Below are positions 24,601-32,955 of a stretch of 64,000 bases of DNA, piece by piece. The notes beneath the pieces were generated by a model. It was not told the DNA's origin. It did not search any database and worked only from the letters and a program-made list of their open reading frames with translations. The DNA is from Roseomonas sp. Lineage in GTDB: Bacteria > Pseudomonadota > Alphaproteobacteria > Acetobacterales > Acetobacteraceae. Numbering within the stretch: the first letter of the stretch is position 1; each line of letters opens with the position of its first letter. The DNA lies in contig JADCFN010000033.1 in the NCBI GenBank assembly GCA_020249505.1, forward strand, positions 62,001 through 126,000, given 5' to 3'. Made by a program: the position numbers and the translations under genes.

Positions 24601-25005
24601 AGCGGAATTGGCATGGCGCAGCACATCGCCCGAGCGATCAACGCCTGGCCCCTTGCCATACCAAATGCCGAAAACGCCATCCAAACGCGCGCCGGGTGTC
24701 AGATGCACCTGCTGCGAACCCCAAATGGCGGTCGCGGCCAGATCCTCATTCAAGCCTGGCTGAAACACCACATCATGGGCGCGGAGCCTTTCGGCTTGGC
24801 GCGCCAATTCCCGGTCAAAGGCGCCAAGGGGTGATCCGCGATAGCCGGAAATGAAGCCCCCGGTGCGGAAGCCAAGCGCGGCGTCCATTTCCTGGCGCAG
24901 CATGGGCAGGCGCACCAGCGCATGCGTTCCCGTCAGCAATACGGGGCCGGACCGGGCTTCCCAGCGTTCTTCTAATGTGGCCTCTGGCCGGATGATGCTT
25001 CCCAT
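21604..25005 (-). CDS. Indolepyruvate ferredoxin oxidoreductase family protein (fused subunits)
   Basis: A 1133-residue fusion of the alpha/beta and gamma parts of a 2-keto acid:ferredoxin oxidoreductase, the single-chain layout common in proteobacteria. Such enzymes oxidatively decarboxylate aryl or branched 2-keto acids to acyl-CoA using ThDP and iron-sulfur clusters. Order: pyrimidine-binding domain (GFISGYRGSPLGAFD near residue 50), ThDP-binding domain (ANMGDGTYAHSGSLSVRF near 515), a Cys-rich 4Fe-4S segment (ICEDCGDC and CNQDFSCVEGFC near 640-675), then the gamma domain (LLIAGVGGQGVSSMAAILAQA near 725). Start ATG 25005 chosen because it opens the conserved domain; 32 further codons are open upstream. 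A hairpin at 25147-25169 lies in the leader region. Confidence 0.92.
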   Translation of the reverse strand: MGSIIRPEATLEERWEARSGPVLLTGTHALVRLPMLRQEMDAALGFRTGGFISGYRGSPLGAFDRELARQAERLRAHDVVFQPGLNEDLAATAIWGSQQVHLTPGARLDGVFGIWYGKGPGVDRSGDVLRHANSAGSAPLGGVLALAGDDPSSKSSTITSGCEYAFMDLEIPMLDPADVAEVLEYGLKGIALSRYAGTWVGMKCVADTMDATMTVMLDPALYATREPQGMPSPPDGVHIRATDPPMVQEERLRHVKLPRANAFARTNGIDRMVLDSADARFGIAVRGKAFTVLRQALAEAGISEDFARAQGLRIWKVGLAWPLDADAARAFAEGLEEILVIEDRRSFLEWQLRDALFHMDRRPRITGKRDEAGRPLLSDLNELDSAQILRALFARLPQAFRTNAMLARMAALESLAAGDQLPVHGRDPYFCPGCPHNTSTRVPEGSRALAGIGCHYLARFMNRDTDFFCQMGGEGSAWIGQEHFTSQEHIFANMGDGTYAHSGSLSVRFAVAAKANITFKILVNSAVAMTGGQTPEGEIDVPHIAAQLHGEGVGRIEIVSDDPDRHRGDPLIPSTVGFHHRSRLDAVQKELRAVKGVTAIIYDQECATERRRKRKRDLAPRANRRIAINPRICEDCGDCSRASNCLAVEPIETPFGRKRRIDQSACNQDFSCVEGFCPSFVSLIGAEPARLAAITLPSLPPEPSLPAIQGEAWNLLIAGVGGQGVSSMAAILAQAAHLEGRPVRTLDFLGLAQKGGGVYAQLRIGPVGAAADQLSGARIAAGEADLLLAADMVVAHGRTARPLLGPARSTAIVNADLSPTAQFVKDTETRYDAAAMLQSLGAACREALTIPALTRVERDLGDAIYLNPFMLGFAWQRGLVPLSAEAILRAIELNGAAVERNKGAFALGRIAATETPTAPRGPETLDEMIARFTGDLKAYQSSRYARRFQDFVARIRTAEAAAMPGEERLSRAVARQLYRLMAYKDEYEVARLHSLPEWQDSLARGFAGTQRIEVHLAPPIISKINPDTGLPEKRAFGPGMLRAMRLLRHGKFLRGTWLDPFARTTERREERELPGEYRAGLEALLPKLSPATHNAICDWAEAAAGIKGFGHVKARNLKAARACMADIAKEISA

Positions 25006-25486
25006 ACGGCCTATTGTGGCGATTGGCGGGGCGGATGCCAATCGCTTTTTGGAATTTCCACCAACACGCCCGGATAAGCCGTAGGTTCCCACAGAAAACA
25101 AAATAGCGTTCTTGGCATTCCCAACCCGGCGGATTCCAAGACCGGCACGATGCCGGCGACAGGCATCGTACGTTGAAACACCAATAGCTCAATAGCGCTT
25201 CACGCTTCATCAATGCTCGGATCTGGCTGCGGTCAGCGGCAAGCATCATAGGCTTCAGCATGGCAAGCAAAAACAAATAAGAAATCGCAATGAAACAAAA
25301 CCTGGCCGGGGTTGATTGATGAACCAAGAAAATCGTTTCGCATGAGCTTGGTAAACCGATTTTCGCTCGGATTATCGGTGCATATTGTGGTCAAGCACCT
25401 CCTCCCCGCCAGCGATGTTCCGGCTGCGCGCCACTTCCTCCTGCGCAAACTATCGCTGTTCCTGTTTGGCCAACGCCAAGACCCGC
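25006..25486. other. Gene-free stretch between two leftward operons
   Basis: About 480 bases between the Mrp operon end and the oxidoreductase start. Apart from the inverted repeat at 25147-25169 and lower GC around 25200-25400 (runs of A such as CAAAAACAAATAAG), I see no gene, tRNA or terminator with a T-run. Short minus-strand open frames do not resemble any family. Confidence 0.4.
25147..25169. promoter_or_regulatory. Inverted repeat upstream of the oxidoreductase gene
   Basis: ACGATGCC and GGCATCGT form a perfect 8-base inverted repeat around a 7-base centre, about 140 bases before the oxidoreductase start. It could be an operator or a leader hairpin; no regulator gene is adjacent. Confidence 0.35.
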
Positions 25487-27097
25487 TCAGCCCCTGAGGC
25501 CAATCAAGCCATAAAGCGCCAGAATGATCAGCATCAGCGCAATGCCGGCAATTGGCCAAGGGCGTGTTGCGTGTTCAACCATCACAACGAAGCGCGCCAT
25601 GGCATCGCGCATCGGCGAACCGCGCTCGGCAAAGACCAGCAGATCGCCCGCCGGTACCTCTGGCACGCGCGGGAAGATGCGCGCCCAAAGCAGGGCGAAA
25701 GCCGCCCCGGCCAGAATGGGCGCGATGCTTGCCGCAGTCCACAACCCCTCCGGCGCCTTGCCGATCATCACGCCATAAAGCGCCCAGGGCAGCACCAGCG
25801 CTGCCAAACCCAGGATCAACCACGGCCCGCCAAGGCCCCAATGCAGTTTTGCGGCCGGCGCTTCCAGCATCGCCGCGCGCAGCCTTTGGACAAAATGCAG
25901 CATCAGCGCGGTTGACCCAAAGGCGGAAAGCATCGCCGCTGCGGCAGCGAGCCCATCACCAAGTTCCGACTTGACCGCCGCTTTGGCCAATGCCCCACCG
26001 GTCGGCGGCAGCCCGCCAAAGCCAAGCGCCAGCAGCAATGCCAAAGGCAGCACCAGGGCCCGTCCTGCCGGGCCGCTAGCCAGTGCCAGACCGACACCCA
26101 AAAACAGCGCGCCCTTGGCCAGCATGTGATGCAGCGCATAAAACGCCGCATGGATTGGCGTCTCTGCCAGCCCAAGCGTCAGCCCCATGCCAAGTGTTGC
26201 CGCCAACACGCCCATCTGACTCACGCTGGAATAGGCCAGGATGGTTTTCGGGTTGCGCTGTGTGAGGCCCATCGCCACACCCCAATAGGCTGTCGCAAAA
26301 CCCAGTGCAGCGAGCAGCGCACCATCGGGCGCCGGCACACCATCAAAGGGCAGAAAGCGGACCAGCCCAATCACACCCGCCTTGATAATGGCGCCGCTCA
26401 GCACCGCGGAACCAGGCGCCGGCGCGGCCGGATGCGCGATGGGCAACCATACATGCAAGGGCATCAGCCCCATCTTGAGCCCGAAGCCCAGGATCAGCAG
26501 CATCGCAATCACCGGCCCGCCCGGCGTGGTGCGCAGCACTGGCGCGACATCGGCAATCGCGATGCTCTCTGTACCCGCGCGGCCATGCAGCAGGGCAAAG
26601 GCGAGCAGCAGCGCAATTTCGCCAAGCACCGCAAGCAGCAAATAAAGCCCACCAGCGCGCCGCGCCTTTTCCGTGCCATCATGCGCGACAAGGCCAAAGG
26701 CAGCGAGGCTCACGACCGCGAAAGCCAGATAAAAGCTGAGCAAATCGCCCGCGATGAAAACGCCAAGGCAGCCCGAAAGCGTCAGCAGCCACCAGGCCGC
26801 GAAGCGCTTCGCCATGGGTCCTTTGCCCATCTGCGCCCGGGCGAAAACGCCAGCCGCACTCCATAACAGCGCAGCACCGCCCAGCAGCAGCGCGCCCGGT
26901 GCATCCAGCAGCAAGGTGAATCTGATGCCACCAGGGTAGAACACCAGCGACGAACCCAACGCCAAGGGCGCGATCAGCAGCGCGGGTAAAGGTGCCAGCC
27001 AAAGCGCGCCCATCACGCGCCCGCGCGTGACTGGCCAGGCAAGTGCCAGCAGCATCAACAAGGGCAGTAGCGGCACAAGCGGTAGCAGCAAATTCAT
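25487..27097 (-). CDS. Proton antiporter-type subunit (NuoL/M/N family), second MrpD-like subunit
   Basis: A 536-residue, about 14-helix protein of the complex I/Mrp antiporter family. The proton-transporting half is recognisable by GFGLKMGLMPLHVWLPIAHPAAPAPGSAVLSGAIIKAG (about residues 205-243), with the conserved lysines, and by NPKTILAYSSVSQMG near 283. The TM5 region, FFE in most relatives, reads SFYLAFAVVSL, so the conserved glutamate is missing. It is the last gene of the cluster and overlaps the MrpD stop by 4 bases. It may stand in for the NuoL-like part of MrpA, which is otherwise absent. Confidence 0.82.
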   Translation of the reverse strand: MNLLLPLVPLLPLLMLLALAWPVTRGRVMGALWLAPLPALLIAPLALGSSLVFYPGGIRFTLLLDAPGALLLGGAALLWSAAGVFARAQMGKGPMAKRFAAWWLLTLSGCLGVFIAGDLLSFYLAFAVVSLAAFGLVAHDGTEKARRAGGLYLLLAVLGEIALLLAFALLHGRAGTESIAIADVAPVLRTTPGGPVIAMLLILGFGLKMGLMPLHVWLPIAHPAAPAPGSAVLSGAIIKAGVIGLVRFLPFDGVPAPDGALLAALGFATAYWGVAMGLTQRNPKTILAYSSVSQMGVLAATLGMGLTLGLAETPIHAAFYALHHMLAKGALFLGVGLALASGPAGRALVLPLALLLALGFGGLPPTGGALAKAAVKSELGDGLAAAAAMLSAFGSTALMLHFVQRLRAAMLEAPAAKLHWGLGGPWLILGLAALVLPWALYGVMIGKAPEGLWTAASIAPILAGAAFALLWARIFPRVPEVPAGDLLVFAERGSPMRDAMARFVVMVEHATRPWPIAGIALMLIILALYGLIGLRG

Positions 27098-28578
27098 GGC
27101 GCAATTACCGGTTGGCCAATTTGTGCGAGGCCGAGCATGGAAAGCGGCAGCAGCCCAAGCGCCATGGAGAGCAACGCCAGCACCAGTACCGAGACCTCCT
27201 GCAAGCGCGGCACGGGGCGCGGCGTTGCATCAGGCGGGGCGGGTGCCAGTGCAGCGGCGACAAGACGATAGACATAACCGCCTGTCAGCAGGCCGCCCGC
27301 CAATATCACCAGCGACCACCACCATTGCCCAGTATCCACCGAAGCGCGCAGCAACATCCATTTGGCGGTGAAGCCACCGCTTGGTGGCACGCCCATCAGC
27401 GAAAGCCCGCCAATCGCAATCGCCAGCACGGCCAAGGGCGCGGCCCGCGCCGCACCACAAAGACCCGCGACGCGATCTTCACCAATGGATTGCACAATCA
27501 GCCCGGCCGCCAAAAACATCGCTGCCTTGGCCAGCGCGTGAGAGACTGCCTGCAACATGCCGCCCATCCAGGCGCGTGTTGCCGCATCAGGATCCCCCGC
27601 CATCAACAGCGGAAACATCAGGAACAGATAACCGATTTGCGCGACAGTCGAATAAGCGATCAGCGCCTTCAGTTTTTCCTGCCTGAGTGCGACTACGCTA
27701 CCAACGAGGATAGCTGCCGCACCGAGGGTCGCGAGCAATTCCGCCCCCGCCACCGGCGGGCCAGGCAGCACCCAGAACCAAAGCCGCACCAACAGAACAA
27801 AGGCGCCCTTGACCACAAGCCCGGACAGCAAGGCGGAACCCGCTGGCGGTGCCCCCGCATGCGCGGGCGGCAGCCAAAGATGCAAGGGAAACACAGCCAT
27901 CTTGGCAAGCAGCCCAGCCGTCATCAGTGCGCCAGCCAAGCGCGTTGGCGCATCGGCGCGCGTATTGCCCGTAAGCAACCCGATATCCAGCGTGCCATAG
28001 GCGCCATAAATCAGCGCGCATCCGAGCAGATAGAGCACCGATCCCAGCAGCGCGAAAAGCAGGTAACGCAGCTCTGCCTTGAATTGCGAAGGCCGCCCAT
28101 CAAGGCAGGCAAGGGCGAGTGCCGTGAAGGTCAGCATCTCAAGCGCCACAAAAAGGCTGAACAAATCGCGCGCCAGAAAGGCAACAGCGAGGGAGGCTGC
28201 AAGTGCCGGCAGCAGGCACCAATAGGCGAAGGCAGCACGCCCACCCATTTCCCAGGAAGGGGCCGCGTAAGCGACACGCCCGAATTGTGCTGTCGCCACC
28301 AGCACAATTGCACCAGCGAGCAGCATGGCGGCAGCCAGCCCATCGGCACTGAGGGCAATGCCAAGCGGCGGGGCGAAACCGCCCAGCACATAGATGATTG
28401 GTTCACCCTGCCGGATGACCATCGCCGTAATCGCGACGGTAAGCGCAAGCCATAACCAAAGTGAGGCACGCGCAAGCCGCGCCGCTGCCTGGCCACCCAG
28501 CACAAAGGCGATCAGCGTTGCACCAAGCGGCAGCGCGATAGCCAGCACCAAAAGTGAACCGCCCGGTGTGCCAGTCAT
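27094..28578 (-). CDS. mrpD: Mrp Na+/H+ antiporter subunit D
   Basis: A 494-residue membrane antiporter subunit of the MrpD/NuoM/N type. TM5 has the conserved glutamate (LFVALEMLTFTALALA, about residue 137), and AGLLAKMAVFPLHLWLPPAHAGAPPAGSALLSGLVVKG near 215 carries the conserved lysines. AYSTVAQIGYLFLMFPLLM near 300 is the matching second-half motif. ATG 28578 overlaps the mrpC stop (ATGA), as for every join in this operon. Confidence 0.93.
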   Translation of the reverse strand: MTGTPGGSLLVLAIALPLGATLIAFVLGGQAAARLARASLWLWLALTVAITAMVIRQGEPIIYVLGGFAPPLGIALSADGLAAAMLLAGAIVLVATAQFGRVAYAAPSWEMGGRAAFAYWCLLPALAASLAVAFLARDLFSLFVALEMLTFTALALACLDGRPSQFKAELRYLLFALLGSVLYLLGCALIYGAYGTLDIGLLTGNTRADAPTRLAGALMTAGLLAKMAVFPLHLWLPPAHAGAPPAGSALLSGLVVKGAFVLLVRLWFWVLPGPPVAGAELLATLGAAAILVGSVVALRQEKLKALIAYSTVAQIGYLFLMFPLLMAGDPDAATRAWMGGMLQAVSHALAKAAMFLAAGLIVQSIGEDRVAGLCGAARAAPLAVLAIAIGGLSLMGVPPSGGFTAKWMLLRASVDTGQWWWSLVILAGGLLTGGYVYRLVAAALAPAPPDATPRPVPRLQEVSVLVLALLSMALGLLPLSMLGLAQIGQPVIAP

Positions 28579-28913
28579 TCCGATGGTGCAGCCGAATTGG
28601 CGGTTGGCGGGTCTTCCGCCAGCGTCACCGCGCCAGTGGTCTGGTGCAAGCGCAGCGTCAGCACCAGGGCGAGCGCCGTGGCCGCGAAGGCAACCACCAG
28701 ACCGGTGATCACCATGGCTTGCGGCACGGGATCGGCGGGTAGTCCCGCCGCAGCACCGCGCCTTGCCGCGATACCAAACACCAGAAACACGCCAATGCCG
28801 AGCAGGTTGAAGGCAATCACCTTCCGCAGCACGGATGATTGCGCCAGCATGCCATAAAGCCCAAGACCGACCAGGCCAGCAGCAGCCAGCGCAAAGGGCG
28901 CGGTTCCATTCAT
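28575..28913 (-). CDS. mrpC: Mrp Na+/H+ antiporter subunit C
   Basis: A 112-residue NuoK-like subunit with three membrane helices. RKVIAFNLLGIGVFLVFG near residue 30 and DPVPQAMVITGLVVAFAATALALVL near 60 are typical of MnhC/MrpC. The C-terminal tail (TLAEDPPTANSAAPSE) is cytoplasmic or periplasmic and unremarkable. It overlaps mrpB upstream by 4 bases. Confidence 0.93.
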   Translation of the reverse strand: MNGTAPFALAAAGLVGLGLYGMLAQSSVLRKVIAFNLLGIGVFLVFGIAARRGAAAGLPADPVPQAMVITGLVVAFAATALALVLTLRLHQTTGAVTLAEDPPTANSAAPSE

Positions 28914-29848
28914 GGCCGCGCGCGCCTCTCAGGCGGGCCGGCGATCATGCAGGCCATGGCGGCGGCGACGGAGAGCGTCATTGCCGTTTCGATCAGCAGG
29001 ATCAGGGTTTTCGCATAGCCCGGCGGATAGGCCAGAAAGCCCTCTGCCACGGCAAAACCCATGAGCCCCACCATCAGAAACACAAGCGGCCCGGCAGCGA
29101 TGGCAAGCCTGAGGCGCATATCGCTGATGCTTGGTGGCGCGACCAGACCGGCGATCCAGGGCAGCACCCACATGGCGGCCAGCACCGCCCCACCCTGGAA
29201 TTTGCCGCCCGGCGCATCCGCACCCACCCAGGCGATATAGACACCGATCACAATGCCAATCGGCGGCAGTACCTTCGCCAGAAACGCAAGCGGCCCATGC
29301 GCTTCGGCCATGAAGGCAGGCCCCGGTGCGCGACCCCAGCGGCGTTCGGGCGCCATGGACCATATCGCGAAGACAGCAAAGACCAGCACCGCGGATTCAA
29401 GCAGCGTATCAATCGCGCGATGCGCCATCAGCACCGCTGTCACCGGATTGCCAAGGCCCGTCGGCGCGATGTTATCCAGCACCGGTGCCGCAAGGCTTGG
29501 CGCGGGCTCTGGCAAGCTAAAAAGCGCATGCGCCAAAAGCACGGCCAAAAGCGCCGAAAGAATACCCGCGAGCACACGCTGCGCGATCGGCGGCGGCGCC
29601 GGTGGCGTGGCGCGATTACCGATGCGGCTTGCGACATAAAGGATGATCACGGAAGTCGCGGCCGCGCCAATCACCGCCTCGGTCAAGGCGACATCGGGCG
29701 CTTCAAGCCGCACCCAGACAAGGGTCGCGATCAGGCCGGTGGAGATGAAGCCCAACACCGCGCCAAACAGCGATCTGGCAAGGAGAGTGGCCGCCCCCGC
29801 GCCAAACAGCCCAAGCGCCAAGGGCAGATCGAGCAATAACGCGGTCAT
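28910..29848 (-). CDS. mrpB: Mrp antiporter subunit B fused to the MrpA C-terminal (DUF4040/MbhE) region
   Basis: A 312-residue membrane protein combining three modules. Residues 1-75 contain the DUF4040/MbhD-like segment (VWVRLEAPDVALTEAVIGAAATSVIILY). Residues 130-165 hold an MbhE-like helix (HRAIDTLLESAVLVFAVFAIWSM). From about 190 on is the MnhB domain (KVLPPIGIVIGVYIAWVGADAPGGKFQGGAVLAA). In classic Mrp systems the first two are the C-terminus of MrpA. ATG 29848 overlaps the mrpG stop by 4 bases; 27 further upstream codons are open but lie inside mrpG. Confidence 0.88.
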   Translation of the reverse strand: MTALLLDLPLALGLFGAGAATLLARSLFGAVLGFISTGLIATLVWVRLEAPDVALTEAVIGAAATSVIILYVASRIGNRATPPAPPPIAQRVLAGILSALLAVLLAHALFSLPEPAPSLAAPVLDNIAPTGLGNPVTAVLMAHRAIDTLLESAVLVFAVFAIWSMAPERRWGRAPGPAFMAEAHGPLAFLAKVLPPIGIVIGVYIAWVGADAPGGKFQGGAVLAAMWVLPWIAGLVAPPSISDMRLRLAIAAGPLVFLMVGLMGFAVAEGFLAYPPGYAKTLILLIETAMTLSVAAAMACMIAGPPERRARP

Positions 29849-30141
29849 GGCGGAGGGTCCTGTTCGCGCCGTACCGCAAGCGCGACAAGCTGCGCTGCCG
29901 TGGTGCCACCCAAGAAAACCAGCGCCCATATCACAACAAGCTTGAGTGCATCCGCAATGCCATCCACGAGCGGCAGCAAGCCAAGCGCGATCAGCCCAAG
30001 GCCAAGATTATCCGCCTTGGTCAGCGCATGCACGCGGCTGAGCGTATCGCCAAAGCGCAGCAGGCCAAGCGTGCCCGCGATGAAGAAAAAGACACCCGCC
30101 AGCACGCAGGCGGCAGAAAAAAGGGAAATCAGCATGCTCAT
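29845..30141 (-). CDS. mrpG: Mrp Na+/H+ antiporter subunit G
   Basis: A 98-residue three-helix subunit. FFFIAGTLGLLRFGDTLSRVHALTKADNLGLGLIALGLL (about residues 18-57) is the MnhG/PhaG signature with its R-H-A-x-x-K segment. It overlaps mrpF by 4 bases. Confidence 0.93.
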   Translation of the reverse strand: MSMLISLFSAACVLAGVFFFIAGTLGLLRFGDTLSRVHALTKADNLGLGLIALGLLPLVDGIADALKLVVIWALVFLGGTTAAQLVALAVRREQDPPP

Positions 30142-30398
30142 CGCCGGTCAATCACGCGCGATGCCATGACAAAAGCGACCGAGGCAAAGGCACCGACCAG
30201 GGCGAGCACCAGCGCGACATCAATCAACTCCGGCGCGCCGGCGGCAGCAAGCAACAGCAGCGCGCCAATCCCCGCCGTACTCAGCAATTGCGCGGCGAGC
30301 AAACGGTCAGCGCGTGTGGGGCCGCGTAGCACCCGTACCAAGCCGACAAGGGCACTCAGGATAATCAGCGCAGCGGCGCCGGTCAGCACTTCAGCCAT
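30138..30398 (-). CDS. mrpF: Mrp Na+/H+ antiporter subunit F
   Basis: An 86-residue three-helix subunit with the MnhF motif RVLRGPTRADRLLAAQLLSTAGIGALLLLA (about residues 23-52). The ATG at 30398 overlaps the mrpE end by 8 bases; 26 further in-frame codons belong to mrpE's frame-shifted sequence. Confidence 0.9.
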   Translation of the reverse strand: MAEVLTGAAALIILSALVGLVRVLRGPTRADRLLAAQLLSTAGIGALLLLAAAGAPELIDVALVLALVGAFASVAFVMASRVIDRR

Positions 30399-30885
30399 GA
30401 AGCGCGCCTTTGTGGCTGCGCGCCAAGGCGACTTCGATTTCAGTGACGTCCTTCGCAAGCGGCATGGCGATATCAAGCGCGTGCAACTTCAGCCTGCCAT
30501 CGGGCAGATCCTCAAGCGGCAGCGAACCAGGGGCGAGGCTGGCAAGCGCCCGAAAGGCATCCCGCGACGGCCCGGGCGGGATAGCGAGCGGGACCTCAAT
30601 AACACCGGGGGCGAGGCGCGGCGGCCGCGCGAAGGCACGAAGTGCCACATCCCATCCCGCGCCAAAACTTTGGCGCAGCACAATGAGGGCCAGGCGGGGC
30701 AGCGCGCTGATCACCATGCCGCCAGGGCTGGGCGGCAATAGGCGCAAGCTTGCATGGGCTGCGCATAGCGCCGCGAGCAGACCAAAGGGTAGCCCCATCG
30801 GTTCTGCGCCGGCCAGCGCCAGCCAGAGGCCGAAGAACAAGGCGCCGCGCGCCAGGGCGGCGGGCAGGGCGGATTGCGACGGCAA
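30391..30885 (-). CDS. mrpE: Mrp Na+/H+ antiporter subunit E
   Basis: A 164-residue subunit of the MnhE type: two N-terminal helices (ARGALFFGLWLALAG and LPFGLLAALCAAHASLRLL), then a cytoplasmic domain ending in LEDLPDGRLKLHALDIAMP. It is the first gene of the operon E-F-G-B-C-D-D2. The 222 bases before it, up to cysE, hold no other gene and should contain the operon promoter, though I cannot name a convincing -35/-10 pair. Confidence 0.9.
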   Translation of the reverse strand: MPSQSALPAALARGALFFGLWLALAGAEPMGLPFGLLAALCAAHASLRLLPPSPGGMVISALPRLALIVLRQSFGAGWDVALRAFARPPRLAPGVIEVPLAIPPGPSRDAFRALASLAPGSLPLEDLPDGRLKLHALDIAMPLAKDVTEIEVALARSHKGALHG

Positions 30886-31107
30886 AGACGTCGGCTCCTT
30901 GATGCAAGCGTCACTTTAGGTGTCGCATGGCAGGCTGGGGCAAACAAGGCGAGGCGAAGCCGCAAAGCTGGGCCTACCGTGCCGGGACTGTGCGCCGCGT
31001 TCAGGTGGACCTGTCGCCTACAAATCTAATTCGTCTTGTAAAGTGGCCGGAAACGGCGAGGTTGGTTTCTGTCACAGACAATTTTACCGAGCGTTGTTCA
31101 GCCCCCT

Positions 31108-31764
31108 TCACTCCCCCACCTTCCGCTTCTCCGCCTCCGCCAAGCGCGCCCGCAGCCCCGCGACTTCGGCCCGCAATGCCGCAATTTGGTCGCCCACAGG
31201 ATCATCCTCGGTATTGCTCAGCCCATACCCAAGGAAAGGGTCAGCACAGGTGGTGCCCACAGGCGGTCGGGCGGGAATGCCAACGACTGTGCATTCTGGC
31301 GGCACATCGCGCGTCACCACCGCATTGGCGCCAATGCGTGCCCCTTGGCCGACGGTAATCGGCCCCAGAACCTGCGCCCCGGCGCCAATCGAAACGCCCG
31401 ATTCAATTGTCGGGTGCCGTTTGCCGGGGTTGCTGGAAAGCCCGCCCAAAGTAACGCCATGGTAGATCAGTACATCATCGGCGATTTCGGCGGTTTCGCC
31501 GATCACAACGCCCATACCGTGGTCAATGAAAAGCCGCCGGCCAATCTGCGCGCCAGGGTGGATTTCAATCCCTGTCAGAAAGCGGCTGAGGTGCGAAACC
31601 AGCCGCCCCGCGCCGCGCCAACCACGCCGCCAAAGCCAATGCGCCAGCCTGTGCCACAGCACGGCATGAAGCCCAGCGTAACAGAAAATCGTCTCCAGCC
31701 AGGAAGGCCGCGCAGGATCACGCGCGCGAATGCTGCGCCCGATTTCAACAAGTTCCGAGACCAC
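31108..31764 (-). CDS. cysE: Serine O-acetyltransferase
   Basis: A 218-residue acetyltransferase that makes O-acetylserine from serine and acetyl-CoA. The left-handed beta-helix begins at [43 protein letters not shown] (about residues 66-108), including the catalytic His-Asp region, and ends at GIPARPP. The C-terminal 40 residues form a charged coiled coil ([23 protein letters not shown]). The short N-terminal domain is the EpsC type. It starts 9 bases after cysK. Confidence 0.93.
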   Translation of the reverse strand: MVSELVEIGRSIRARDPARPSWLETIFCYAGLHAVLWHRLAHWLWRRGWRGAGRLVSHLSRFLTGIEIHPGAQIGRRLFIDHGMGVVIGETAEIADDVLIYHGVTLGGLSSNPGKRHPTIESGVSIGAGAQVLGPITVGQGARIGANAVVTRDVPPECTVVGIPARPPVGTTCADPFLGYGLSNTEDDPVGDQIAALRAEVAGLRARLAEAEKRKVGE

Positions 31765-31773
31765 TGCGCTACC

Positions 31774-32784
31774 TCACGCAAGCCATGGCGGTATGGGCAG
31801 GCCGCGTTCGCGCAGGAATTCCGGATTGAACAGCTTGGATTGGTAACGCGCGCCGCCATCACACAAAATCGTCACCACGCGATGCCCCGGGCCCAATTGG
31901 CGCGCCACCTTGATTGCGGCAGCCACATTCAAACCGGCGGAACCGCCAAGGCAAATGCCTTCCTGCACCAGCAGGTCAAATACCTGCGTCAGCGCCTCCT
32001 CATCCGTCACCTGCACCGCGTCATCAATCAGGGCGCGGTCACCCACCAGATTGCCGGGCACGCGCGCGGCCTGGCCAATACCTTCGGTGATGGATGATCC
32101 TTCCGGTTTCAACTCTCCGGTCTTCACCCAGGAATAGAGCGAACTGCCCATCGGGTCCGCCAGCACAATGCGCGTCGCTGGCCCGCGCGCCTTCAAGGCG
32201 CGTGCGATGCCCGCCAGCGTGCCGCCAGTGCCGCAAGAACAGGTAAAGGCATCAATCTGCCCGCCGGTCTGGTCCCATATCTCGGGCCCCGTGGTTGCCT
32301 CATGCACGTCGCGATTGGCGAGGTTGTCGAATTGATTGGCGTAAACCGCGCCAAGCTCCTCGGCCAAGCGGCGACTGTAATGCACGTAATTGCCGGGGTC
32401 TGAGAATGGCTTGGCCGGTACCAGGCGCAAATCAGCGCCGATCATGCGGAGAAAATCGAGCTTTTCGCGGCTTTGGGTTTCCGGCACCACAATAATGCTG
32501 CGATAGCCACGCGCGTTGGCCACCAGCGTAATGCCGATGCCGGTATTGCCCGCCGTGCCCTCTACGATGGTGCCGGGCGTGCCGGGCTTCAGCGCGCCGT
32601 GCGCTTCGGCATCCGCAATAATTCCAAGCCCCGCGCGATCCTTCACGGAACCGCCGGGGTTCATGAATTCCGCCTTACCCAGGATATCGCAGCCGGTCAT
32701 TTCGCTGGCGCGCTTCAGGCGTATCAATGGCGTATTGCCGATCGCACCGGCCAGACCATCCACGATATTTTGCATGCCTGCCAT
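31774..32784 (-). CDS. cysK: Cysteine synthase A
   Basis: A 336-residue PLP enzyme that converts O-acetylserine and sulfide to cysteine. Lys48 in NPGGSVKDR is the PLP lysine; GTAGNTGIGI near residue 86 binds the substrate carboxylate and CSCGTGGTLAGIARALK near 187 the PLP phosphate. I chose ATG 32784; GTG 32796 and ATG 32775 are also possible. With cysE next in the operon it forms a complete serine-to-cysteine pair. Confidence 0.94.
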   Translation of the reverse strand: MAGMQNIVDGLAGAIGNTPLIRLKRASEMTGCDILGKAEFMNPGGSVKDRAGLGIIADAEAHGALKPGTPGTIVEGTAGNTGIGITLVANARGYRSIIVVPETQSREKLDFLRMIGADLRLVPAKPFSDPGNYVHYSRRLAEELGAVYANQFDNLANRDVHEATTGPEIWDQTGGQIDAFTCSCGTGGTLAGIARALKARGPATRIVLADPMGSSLYSWVKTGELKPEGSSITEGIGQAARVPGNLVGDRALIDDAVQVTDEEALTQVFDLLVQEGICLGGSAGLNVAAAIKVARQLGPGHRVVTILCDGGARYQSKLFNPEFLRERGLPIPPWLA

Positions 32785-32955
32785 CGAAACCACCACGCTC
32801 TTTGCTTGACTATTGGCGCGCCATGCTGGCCCGGACCGAAAAGCGGCACAAGCTTCGGAAAGTTCTTGCCTATTTATCCCAATCGGGAAATGGCGCTGCT
32901 CTCAAGCGCTAAAAACACGAAAGGTCTTGCCCCGCACGGATCAGGCGCGGCTTGG

